A stretch of 5,635 nucleotides of DNA from Cytophagales bacterium (GTDB lineage: Bacteria > Bacteroidota > Bacteroidia > Cytophagales > Cyclobacteriaceae). Numbering within the stretch: position 1 is the stretch's first letter; the number at the start of each line of letters is the position of its first letter. Shown here one piece after another: positions 1-5,635 of the stretch. A model generated the notes under the pieces. It was given only the letters and a program-made list of their open reading frames with translations. It was not told the origin of the DNA and did not search any database. The stretch spans positions 1 to 5,635 of the forward strand of contig JAJCYL010000200.1 of NCBI GenBank assembly GCA_029262955.1. Direction: 5' to 3'. A program made the position numbers and the translations under genes.

Positions 1-1676
1 GGTTTACCGAAACTGGGATCATCCTGCCATTTATCATCATCTGCTCTTTCCTCGAAAATGTAAAGCCCATCGGCAAAATCTTGTTGATATATCCCCAGCC
101 TTGGGTCGTCAGGCAGGTAAACCAACCTGGGATTGGCATGATAAACATCCACGGCCTCGGCCATTGGTGGCACGACCAGTGCGCCATAGGGGTGAGAAGC
201 ACTTACTTGATCAGTCACTATATCATCAGCAAATGTGCCCCTTAACTCTGGTGGGAGGGCATTGGCAGGAAACTTCTCAACTGATCTCATTACCCATTGC
301 TTTCCAGTAGGGTCCTGAAGGCGAAGTGAACGAGTCTGCATTCCCCCTCCTCTTTTAATCGGAGTCAGTCCCCCTTTTTCCTTACCAATATCGATCACCT
401 CAATTCCTTTTATATTGGCTCCCCATTCCTTGCGGTAGTTCAAACCACTCAATCCTCTTTTCTTCTTTTTCTTATCGTGTTTGCCCGTAGCCCTGGCAGT
501 CACCACCTGGCCCTCAAAATCAAGATGTGAGTAATTTTCGGCCAACAGCGCAGGGGATGTCCACTTGTATAGTTGACGTTTGTGAGCAAGCTCGGATGTT
601 TCACCACTCACAGACCAAAATTCCAACCACACTTCTCCATTGGTATATTGGTTAATTCTAGTAAAACCTTCCTTTCCGTAGGCATATTCGGCGTCATGTC
701 CCTTAGCCGTAGCCGTTGCTCCTCCGAAAGAACCAGAAACAATTAGGTGAGTGCCGGACTTTTTAAAGTATTGAAAAGACTCCTCTTTGGCTGATAAATA
801 AATAAGGTCAGCGTGATCTCTAAACATTCGTCTCATCAAGGCTCCAAATATCTTATAGCTTGGGTTAGATATATCTTGAGGATCCCCAATTCTACGTTTA
901 TACCACGAATGAAGTGTACCTATCACCGGAGGTAAAAGATGCTTGCTAACCGGGTAAAATCCTGATGACGGTCCATTGCTGTACAGTGGGTGAAATCCAG
1001 CAACAATAACTTGCTTATTGTAATTTCGCTTTATGGCGTCATTCAACGCCACAATGAAACTCCCCTTGTCCTTAATTTCACAACTTGATTCTTCTTCATT
1101 TATACCAGTCTGAAACCACCATTGCGTGTTTATTACAAGAAGCACAGTTTCGTCTGAAAGTGCCATCTCAACCGGTCCTGGACATCCGTCACTCGGCAGG
1201 AGTAATTCTTCATTGCCTATTACCTCCGACAGATGATTCTGCAGATCAATAACAGTTGTAAGTCCCTTTTTTCGACCGTTAGCCCACTCATTCAGTCCTG
1301 GAACGACTATGGTTTTACCGGAAAATGATCCTATAGTTTCAAGGGTAGGTAAAATATGCCGATCATACTCCTCTCTGCGTTGCAAATGAGAGCTATCTGG
1401 AAAACCAGTTTTCGGCCCTAAATTCCCCAGCATAATCAAAGTGCTTGATTCCGGAGCCTGCTTAAGTTGGCTTCTCAGGCTATTGTGCATTTTAGCTGAA
1501 ATACCCGGATCAGACTGATAGCCAGAAACTACAAAAATTGAGGCTGCCAACTCAGAATCAGCGTTTGCTGACCCATCATAGCCTGCTTTAATATATGGTT
1601 TGTAAGTAGCACAAGCATTTATTAAAAGTGCACTAGCCAATAGGTAAATTGTTCTGAAGTAGATTCTGCTATACAT
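1..1676 (-). CDS. Lipoprotein with degenerate calcineurin-like metallophosphatase domain (5' part; C-terminus off the left edge)
   Basis: 558 codons are visible without a stop, starting at ATG 1676. Residues 1-22 form a lipoprotein signal peptide: basic start, hydrophobic stretch, then lipobox INAC with Cys22, so the protein is probably anchored in the cell envelope. Residues about 45-320 follow the order of the Bacteroidota calcineurin-like phosphoesterase lipoproteins. Conserved landmarks are NGRKKGL (133-139), DGCPGPVEM (163-171), NTQWWF (183-188), HPLYSNG (229-235) and FQYF (301-304). The metal-binding motifs are altered: GDAG is SGYQ (51-54), GDN is GNL (84-86), PG[ND]HDW is PGLNEW (126-131) and GHxH is AKEE (296-299), so hydrolase activity is unlikely. 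A Lys-rich stretch (402-406) leads into a conserved middle module with DIGKEKGG (429-436), KRGGGMQTRS (441-450), ELRGTFADDI (477-486) and LPDDPRLG (521-528). From memory, relatives are about 1200 residues and end in an Omp85/BamA-like barrel; that part would lie outside the window. The gene is downstream of, and co-oriented with, the HD-PycTM gene, 376 bases away. Family is fairly sure; function is unknown. Confidence 0.88.
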   Translation of the reverse strand, partial: MYSRIYFRTIYLLASALLINACATYKPYIKAGYDGSANADSELAASIFVVSGYQSDPGISAKMHNSLRSQLKQAPESSTLIMLGNLGPKTGFPDSSHLQRREEYDRHILPTLETIGSFSGKTIVVPGLNEWANGRKKGLTTVIDLQNHLSEVIGNEELLLPSDGCPGPVEMALSDETVLLVINTQWWFQTGINEEESSCEIKDKGSFIVALNDAIKRNYNKQVIVAGFHPLYSNGPSSGFYPVSKHLLPPVIGTLHSWYKRRIGDPQDISNPSYKIFGALMRRMFRDHADLIYLSAKEESFQYFKKSGTHLIVSGSFGGATATAKGHDAEYAYGKEGFTRINQYTNGEVWLEFWSVSGETSELAHKRQLYKWTSPALLAENYSHLDFEGQVVTARATGKHDKKKKKRGLSGLNYRKEWGANIKGIEVIDIGKEKGGLTPIKRGGGMQTRSLRLQDPTGKQWVMRSVEKFPANALPPELRGTFADDIVTDQVSASHPYGALVVPPMAEAVDVYHANPRLVYLPDDPRLGIYQQDFADGLYIFEERADDDKWQDDPSFGK

Positions 1677-1727
1677 TAATTCAAATATTTGAGTAGATTT
1701 CGTTTGTTTCCAATTTCAAACCACAAT

Positions 1728-1735
1728 CAAAAATA
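1728..1735 (-). promoter_or_regulatory. Possible Bacteroidota -7 element upstream of the lipoprotein gene
   Basis: Read on the minus strand these bases are TATTTTTG, a full match to the Bacteroidota -7 consensus TAnnTTTG. They lie about 50 bases before the ATG at 1676, which would give a leader of roughly 45 nucleotides. No convincing TTTG -33 element is present 19-21 bases further upstream, and the motif is common in AT-rich DNA. If real, it means the lipoprotein gene has its own promoter and need not depend on readthrough from the gene at 2053-3276. Confidence 0.22.
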
Positions 1736-1828
1736 TTCCCAAACTAAGTTGAGTAATGTATTCCACGATACTCAGAATTAGTCATCAATTGAAGTCATAT
1801 CGATAAATGATTGGCTAATAATCAAGTA

Positions 1829-1954
1829 TCATGGTTTGGATTCCAAACCTTGGCAATTAACATAATTCTCCGCAAATTCGTCAATATCAGATAGGTAATT
1901 ATGCATTAGGGGGATAAATAAAGAATTTCCTAAATCGAGCCTGTCGCAGGCCAT
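1829..1954 (-). CDS. Possible 41-residue small ORF of unknown function (doubtful)
   Basis: The minus strand has ATG at 1954 and TGA at 1829-1831, encoding 41 residues that begin MACDRLDLGNSL and end CQGLESKP. A second in-frame ATG (residue 17) gives 25 residues beginning MHNYLSDIDEF. The composition is that of a plausible soluble acidic peptide rather than random low-complexity sequence, but there is no ribosome binding site, no recognised family and no signal peptide. A stop codon lies two codons upstream of the first ATG, so it is not the tail of a longer frame. It overlaps two inverted repeats: the first ATG is inside the 1934-1958 stem and the last codons form the 1833-1849 palindrome. 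It could be chance, a small protein, or a decayed gene remnant. Confidence 0.15.
   Translation of the reverse strand: MACDRLDLGNSLFIPLMHNYLSDIDEFAENYVNCQGLESKP
1833..1849. repeat. 17-base perfect palindrome
   Basis: GGTTTGGA (1833-1840) and TCCAAACC (1842-1849) are exact reverse complements around a single central base. So short a centre is more like a dimeric protein-binding site than an RNA terminator, and no T-run follows on either strand. It lies about 155 bases upstream of the lipoprotein gene start. It could be an operator or chance; no regulator can be assigned. Confidence 0.35.
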
Positions 1955-1958
1955 CGAT
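1934..1958 (-). repeat. Imperfect 10-bp hairpin
   Basis: The arms ATCGA plus GCCTG (1934-1943) pair with CAGGC (1947-1951) and TCGAT (1954-1958). The loop has 3 bases and the right arm has a 2-base bulge at 1952-1953. This is the most GC-rich stem in the spacer. On the minus strand it is followed by a T-rich but interrupted tract, so it could be a weak terminator or RNA-stabilising stem after the HD-PycTM gene, whose stop codon lies about 95 bases upstream. The T-tract is not clean enough for a confident intrinsic terminator. Confidence 0.35.
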
Positions 1959-1971
1959 CATATTTAAAACA

Positions 1972-1996
1972 TTGTAACCGCTTTAACAGGTTACAA
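1972..1996 (-). terminator. Possible weak terminator hairpin after the HD-PycTM gene
   Basis: TTGTAACC (1972-1979) and GGTTACAA (1989-1996) form a perfect 8-bp stem with a 9-base loop. On the minus strand the stem lies 56 bases after the stop codon of the gene at 2053-3276 and is followed by TGTTTT. Position and orientation fit a terminator, but the stem has only three G-C pairs and the T-run is short, so it may only attenuate transcription or be a protein-binding site. Confidence 0.3.
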
Positions 1997-2052
1997 AACC
2001 ATGGTCAGTGGTTGAACAGTGCTATTGTCATAGGTTTTTCATAATCTCCAGT

Positions 2053-3276
2053 CTAAAAAGAAAAGACCGGATTTTGACCGAAGAATAAATGACAGCCTAT
2101 GAATACAACTACCGAGGCTATAAATCCAATAATAAATATATTGAACGATCTCCTTAAATAAGTGAACTTCTTGTTGAGTTCAATTCCCATAAAGTAGATG
2201 TCCTTACCCAAACTATCGTACAGGCTCGAAGATTCGCTCATTAATCTGCCTAAACCCTCCAGATACTCATTAACCGGCATTTGATGAAAATTGCCGTAAA
2301 AGAGTAGATTGGTGTTGCCTTTTTTGACATCCTCCATTGAAAATTTCCCATGAGTCATAACCGGCCTGGTAGCAAAAACGGCCAGGGCGATGGCCCATAA
2401 ATTGGTGACTGACAGCATGATTATTGGCACCAATAAATGCGGATCCTCCTCGATCTTTCCAAGCATTGTTCCCAATACTATTGATAAGATAATTGAGTTG
2501 ATTGAGATTAAAATGTTGGATTTTGTGTCTACGGCCGAATTGAGAGTATAATGATTTTTAGAGGTAAGCCTGAATAATGTTTCAATACCCCTTTCTGGTC
2601 GGCCGGAAGCTTTGACCAGCTTTTTCTTCATCTCTTTTAGGGTGCCTTCATCAATCTGTAGCTCTTTTTCTATCAATAAATCCCGCTTTTTTAATAGTTT
2701 CTTAATTCTGGACCTCACCTTCTTAAGATTTTTTTCTCTCCCTTTTTCGAAATGTTCCAGTGCATATTCAGTATAGTATTGATGTGTAAGTAGGAATTTT
2801 TCAGAAAATTCAAGCCATTCTATATCTGTAAACTTCTCGTCGCCAGCTTCTTTCTCTTCTCTTACAAATCCCATTCTCTCAGTGAAACTGTGATTTGACA
2901 AATACTGGTTAAAAGCGTCTTTAATTACCCTATGAAGATCGGTAGTAGGATTAAATACTTCTTCGGCAGCTAATATGGATTGCTGAACCAAAGTGATGTA
3001 GTTATCATCACAATTATTTTCCTTTAAGAATTTAACCGCTAATTCCGCGGGGTCATTGGAGACATCAGGCATGCTTTGAAACCAAGCCGAGATGGTCAGT
3101 ATTTCTGTCTCTTTTTCACTCAACCCCATTCCCGTGGCCATTTCATTTATCGCATCTACCACACTTTGAGTTATCCCAATCTTATATCTCCCTTTATCAG
3201 GATCCAATTTGGCATTGATACTTCGTGCCTCTTTTTCAACTTTGGCAATTATTGATTGGTTTGTTACGATTTCCAT
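2053..3276 (-). CDS. HD-like / PycTM membrane protein with degenerate HD domain (Pycsar effector family)
   Basis: 407 residues from ATG 3276 to TAG 2053. An in-frame TTG at 3306 would add ten residues, but ATG is preferred. Residues about 1-170 have the layout of an HD phosphohydrolase domain, including SAWF (63-66), ILAAEE (101-106) and DIEWLEFSEKFL (151-162). The His-Asp pair expected after WF is Gln67-Ser68, the earlier metal-binding His region reads GITQ (34-37), and no His-Asp dipeptide exists in the protein, so phosphohydrolase activity is unlikely. A Lys-rich, probably coiled-coil helix follows (about 176-222). The C-terminal part matches the PycTM module: RGIETLFRLTS (229-239), DTKSNILISIN (250-260), a membrane segment at about 254-272, another at 281-302 ending in ATRP, NLLFYGNFHQM (323-333), DIYFMG (359-364) and a last membrane segment at about 378-398. 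PycTM proteins are known as cyclic-pyrimidine-triggered membrane effectors in Pycsar anti-phage defence. No cyclase gene is visible here, so a defence role is only inferred. Confidence 0.92.
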   Translation of the reverse strand: MEIVTNQSIIAKVEKEARSINAKLDPDKGRYKIGITQSVVDAINEMATGMGLSEKETEILTISAWFQSMPDVSNDPAELAVKFLKENNCDDNYITLVQQSILAAEEVFNPTTDLHRVIKDAFNQYLSNHSFTERMGFVREEKEAGDEKFTDIEWLEFSEKFLLTHQYYTEYALEHFEKGREKNLKKVRSRIKKLLKKRDLLIEKELQIDEGTLKEMKKKLVKASGRPERGIETLFRLTSKNHYTLNSAVDTKSNILISINSIILSIVLGTMLGKIEEDPHLLVPIIMLSVTNLWAIALAVFATRPVMTHGKFSMEDVKKGNTNLLFYGNFHQMPVNEYLEGLGRLMSESSSLYDSLGKDIYFMGIELNKKFTYLRRSFNIFIIGFIASVVVFIGCHLFFGQNPVFSF

Positions 3277-3500
3277 TATGTCTTTGGCTCTTTGGTTGAT
3301 CAACAATCAGTTTATTGACAATAATACCTCAAAACAATATGCTAAATGTGTTTTGGCATGTATCCCCCAATACAATTAATCTCAAATCTGCATGCTTTTT
3401 TTGTTTTTTCAATTAATTCATCTGTCGTAATGAGTTTGCTTTAGCATTCTGAGTTCATCTTATGTAAATTGGTAGACTTGGTAAACTTGAACACCAACCA
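3277..3500. promoter_or_regulatory. Divergent intergenic region (promoters for both directions expected)
   Basis: These 224 bases separate the start of the minus-strand HD-PycTM gene from the start of the plus-strand kinase gene, so they should hold both promoters. The minus strand has TATTATTG (3319-3326), one mismatch from the Bacteroidota -7 consensus TAnnTTTG and about 43 bases before the ATG. The plus strand has TAGACTTG (3473-3480), also one mismatch and 20 bases before the kinase ATG. Neither has a well-placed TTTG -33 element. A T-rich run lies at 3396-3409. No Shine-Dalgarno sequence precedes either gene. The region is not long enough or structured enough to suggest an RNA gene. Confidence 0.4.
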
Positions 3501-4871
3501 ATGAAGGCAATTGCACTTTTAATAACCCTATTGTTCTCAAGTCAGCTATACAGTCAATCTAGCTTAGATAGCCTCCAAAACTTAGCCGCCTCCAGTCATA
3601 ATGAACCAACTGCTCTCTATAATATCTATGCTGAAATATGCAAGATTTATCTCTCAAGAGGAGAATTGGAGCTGGCCTGTGCATTTGCTGAAAAGTGTTT
3701 AGACATAAGTCAATCTCAAGACAATGTGAGTTTCATAGTAGCCTCTAGTCAGCTACTTTACCAATTGAACTTCGATCTTGAAAACTATCAGGATGCTTAT
3801 AAATATCTTGAACTCAGCCGTAAATACACTACGGATCAGAATATTTCCAACGAAGAGATTTTTAGGGATATTAATCAGATTCTGATCGAGAATCAACAGC
3901 TACAAAGCGCCCAAATATCTTATCAATATTGGTTAATTGGCGCCATCCTTATCTTCTTTTTCACCTGTATGATTCTGGTATATCTACTAAGAAAACGGAA
4001 CATTTTGCACCAGACAACTAATGAAAATCTTAAGCAGAAAAACACCTTGATTGAAGAACAGAAAGAGAATCTTAAGAGTGCCATTGATGACCTCCAAATG
4101 GCTAACAGACAATTAAAATTAACTCAAAGTCAATTGATTCAAGCGGAGAAAATGGCCTCGCTAGGACAACTAACCGCAGGTATCGCTCATGAAATTAACA
4201 ATCCTGTGAATTTTATTTATTCTGGTATTAATGGCCTTGATAAAAACTTAAGCCACTTCATAGACGATATACATAAAGACCACTCCTTCAAGGACGCCCT
4301 TCCGAATGAACTAATTACGGACATTAATGGGCTGATGAGCAGTATAAAAGAAGGCGCAGAGCGAACAATGGGAATAGTTGACGGCCTTAGAACTTTCTCC
4401 CACATGGACAATTTAAAAGCGACTGATGTTGATATTCACTCAGGCATTAATTCAACTCTTTTGATCCTCAATCATAGGATTAAAGACAAGGTCGAGATCA
4501 CTAAGAACTATGATCCTCAACTAAGTAATATCAATGGATTTCCGGGTAAGTTGAACCAGGTATTTATGAACGTCCTGACTAATGCGCTGGACGCAGTAAA
4601 TGGGAAAGATGGCGAAATTCAAATTACAACAATCGATAATCCAGAACATATCCGTGTGGTGGTTAAAGACAATGGCTCGGGAATTTCTAAAGATGTGGTG
4701 AACAAAATATTTACACCCTTTTTTACTACAAAAGAGGTAGGAGAAGGGACCGGACTAGGTCTGTGGATTTCATTCAATATTATTAAAGAGCATAAGGGGA
4801 CCATCGAAGTGGAACAAACTGATGGATATACTTCGTTTGTTATTACTTTGCCTAAGCAATTGAATTCATAA
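3501..4871 (+). CDS. TPR-containing membrane sensor histidine kinase (HPK4-like, NtrB/HupT type)
   Basis: 456 residues. Residues 1-18 look like a cleavable signal peptide. Residues about 37-110 contain two helix-turn-helix repeats of TPR character, including GELELACAFAEKCL (54-67) and ENYQDAYKYLELS (94-106), exported to the periplasm. One membrane segment lies at about 144-163, followed by a basic stop-transfer (RKR) and a coiled coil at about 170-215. The kinase core follows: phosphoacceptor His230 in HEINNP, N-box QVFMNVLTNALDAV (353-366), G1 box DNGSGI (390-395), F-box FTPFF (404-408) and G2 box GEGTGLGL (414-421). All catalytic motifs are intact. There is no PAS, HAMP or receiver domain. 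The HEINNPVNF sequence is typical of HPK4 kinases that partner NtrC/HupR-like regulators, and such a regulator starts 49 bases downstream. TPR-type kinases of this build are common in Bacteroidota; the signal is unknown. The periplasmic part is shorter than in many relatives, which carry more TPR units. Confidence 0.96.
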   Translation: MKAIALLITLLFSSQLYSQSSLDSLQNLAASSHNEPTALYNIYAEICKIYLSRGELELACAFAEKCLDISQSQDNVSFIVASSQLLYQLNFDLENYQDAYKYLELSRKYTTDQNISNEEIFRDINQILIENQQLQSAQISYQYWLIGAILIFFFTCMILVYLLRKRNILHQTTNENLKQKNTLIEEQKENLKSAIDDLQMANRQLKLTQSQLIQAEKMASLGQLTAGIAHEINNPVNFIYSGINGLDKNLSHFIDDIHKDHSFKDALPNELITDINGLMSSIKEGAERTMGIVDGLRTFSHMDNLKATDVDIHSGINSTLLILNHRIKDKVEITKNYDPQLSNINGFPGKLNQVFMNVLTNALDAVNGKDGEIQITTIDNPEHIRVVVKDNGSGISKDVVNKIFTPFFTTKEVGEGTGLGLWISFNIIKEHKGTIEVEQTDGYTSFVITLPKQLNS

Positions 4872-4920
4872 TTACAACATCCTATTTTCATCTTTTTGGA
4901 ATTCCTAATCATGGCATTTG

Positions 4921-5635
4921 ATGAATGAACATAAGTTTAACATCCTTTATGTCGACGACGAACTCAGCAATCTCACGACATTCAAAGCCACATTCAAATG
5001 GGACTACAACATTTTTCTTGCCCAGTCAGGTGTTGAGGGTATTAAAACTTTAGGAGAAGAGGACATCCACTTAGTTGTAACAGATCAACGCATGCCAGGA
5101 ATGACCGGCTGCGAATTCCTTAAGAAGGTCAAAGAAGATTACCCAGACGCAATTCGGATGATCTTAACCGCATATGCTGATGTGAACATCGTGATGACAG
5201 CAACCAATGAATGTGGGATTTATCAGTTCCTCACAAAACCATGGACGGAAGATGTACTCAAACATTCAATTGAAAGAGGGTTAGAAACTTACAGACTGAG
5301 AAGGGAGAATCGACAATTAGTAAAGGATCTCAACGAAGCGAATGAAAAGCTAAAGCATGAGAATTCATACTTAAGAGAAGAGATCAAACAAGATCATGAC
5401 TTTGACAACCTTCTGACGAAGAGCGAAAAGTTTCAAAACGTTCTCAGTCAGATAGAAAAGGTAGCGAATACTAAATCCACCGTACTTATAAGAGGGGAAT
5501 CAGGTACAGGTAAGGAACTCCTGGCAAGAGCAATACATAGCATTAGTAATCGCAGTCAATATCCCATTGTAAAGGTAAACTGTGCGGCACTACCCACTGA
5601 GTTAATTGAAAGTGAGCTTTTTGGTCATGAAAAAG
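4921..5635 (+). CDS. Sigma-54-type response regulator, receiver plus AAA+ ATPase (HupR/NtrC-like; C-terminus off the right edge)
   Basis: 238 codons are visible from ATG 4921; an in-frame stop at 4906-4908 rules out a longer start except TTG 4918. Residues 5-120 are a receiver domain with acidic pocket Asp12-Asp13 in YVDDE, phosphoacceptor Asp55 in TDQRMPGM, Thr83 in LTAY and Lys106 in TKPW. The DQRMPG and KPW signatures resemble HupR/HoxA and RpfG-type receivers. A coiled-coil linker of about 120-158 follows, then the sigma-54 activator ATPase: LLTKSEKFQ (164-172), Walker A GESGTGKE (192-199) and CAALPTELIESELFGHEK (221-238). The sequence stops just before the GAFTGA loop that contacts sigma-54; Walker B and a C-terminal helix-turn-helix should lie beyond the edge. 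It is probably co-transcribed with the upstream kinase, 49 bases away, and receives phosphate from it. The target genes cannot be seen. HupR relatives lack a normal GAFTGA, so sigma-54 dependence remains unproven. Confidence 0.96.
   Translation, partial: MNEHKFNILYVDDELSNLTTFKATFKWDYNIFLAQSGVEGIKTLGEEDIHLVVTDQRMPGMTGCEFLKKVKEDYPDAIRMILTAYADVNIVMTATNECGIYQFLTKPWTEDVLKHSIERGLETYRLRRENRQLVKDLNEANEKLKHENSYLREEIKQDHDFDNLLTKSEKFQNVLSQIEKVANTKSTVLIRGESGTGKELLARAIHSISNRSQYPIVKVNCAALPTELIESELFGHEK

Larger units (their letters stand above)
1677..2052. other. Intergenic region between the two minus-strand genes, with three inverted repeats
   Basis: These 376 bases contain no clear gene. What can be seen are three inverted repeats (1833-1849, 1934-1958, 1972-1996), a weak minus-strand reading frame (1829-1954) and a possible -7 promoter element (1728-1735), each listed separately. 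There is also a weak 6-base pair of arms, TGAGTA and TACTCA, with a 13-base loop near 1750-1775. The region is unusually long and structured for a gap between two co-oriented bacterial genes. I see no tRNA, no known riboswitch core and no terminal inverted repeats of an insertion sequence. Confidence 0.6.

Noticed and set aside
168..182. TGGCACG-N4-GTGC on the plus strand, close to a sigma-54 promoter (-24/-12)
   Set aside because: It lies inside the coding part of the minus-strand lipoprotein gene, has G instead of T at the start of the -12 element, and no plus-strand gene follows.
101..310. 69-residue plus-strand open frame
   Set aside because: It is antisense to the well-supported lipoprotein gene; its translation shows no recognisable protein pattern.
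692..700. GHD tripeptide (residues 326-328) in the lipoprotein, resembling the GHxH metal motif
   Set aside because: It lacks the second His and lies after the VSGS segment that follows the last motif in the family. The true GHxH position is AKEE at 296-299.
3295..3304. 10-base palindrome GTTGATCAAC just upstream of the HD-PycTM gene
   Set aside because: A palindrome of this length is expected several times by chance in a window of this size, and no partner site is present.
2053..3306. A complete Pycsar defence system
   Set aside because: Only a PycTM-type protein is visible. No pyrimidine cyclase is encoded in the window, and HD-PycTM proteins also occur alone in Bacteroidota.
3315..3343. 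TTGACA-N17-TATGCT, like an E. coli sigma-70 promoter on the plus strand
   Set aside because: Bacteroidota use a different promoter consensus, the -10 matches only 4 of 6 bases, and the next plus-strand gene starts about 155 bases later.
4217..4912. Two minus-strand open frames (4217-4411 and 4619-4912)
   Set aside because: Both are mostly antisense to the histidine kinase gene, whose catalytic motifs are intact across these stretches.

Overview
The window looks like chromosomal DNA of a Bacteroidota bacterium, possibly Cytophagales. It is AT-rich, its genes lack clear Shine-Dalgarno sequences, and all four long reading frames belong to protein types that I know best from that phylum. The taxon is inferred from gene types only. 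There is no rRNA, tRNA, CRISPR array, transposase or integrase.

Left half, minus strand. Two genes read right to left. The first (2053-3276) encodes a membrane protein with an HD-phosphohydrolase-like N-terminal domain, a basic coiled coil and a C-terminal PycTM-type membrane module, the kind found in Pycsar anti-phage effectors. The second (1-1676, running off the left edge) encodes a lipoprotein with a calcineurin-like metallophosphatase fold followed by a conserved middle module. Relatives, as I remember them, are about 1200 residues long and end in an Omp85/BamA-like beta-barrel. In both proteins the fold-specific flanking residues remain, but the metal-binding residues that define catalysis are replaced. 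The two neighbours therefore look like a pair of pseudo-phosphohydrolases, which is the most interesting point in the window. They are separated by about 376 bases that hold three inverted repeats and one weak 41-codon reading frame. No nucleotide cyclase is visible, so nothing here shows a complete Pycsar system.

Right half, plus strand. After a 224-base divergent spacer comes a two-component pair. The first gene (3501-4871) is a membrane-anchored sensor histidine kinase with a short TPR-like extracytoplasmic part. It is followed 49 bases later by a HupR/NtrC-like response regulator (4921 to the right edge) that joins a receiver domain to a sigma-54-type AAA+ ATPase. The kinase should sense something outside the cytoplasmic membrane and phosphorylate Asp55 of the regulator, but signal and targets cannot be read from the sequence. 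The window ends just before the place where the regulator's GAFTGA loop would lie.
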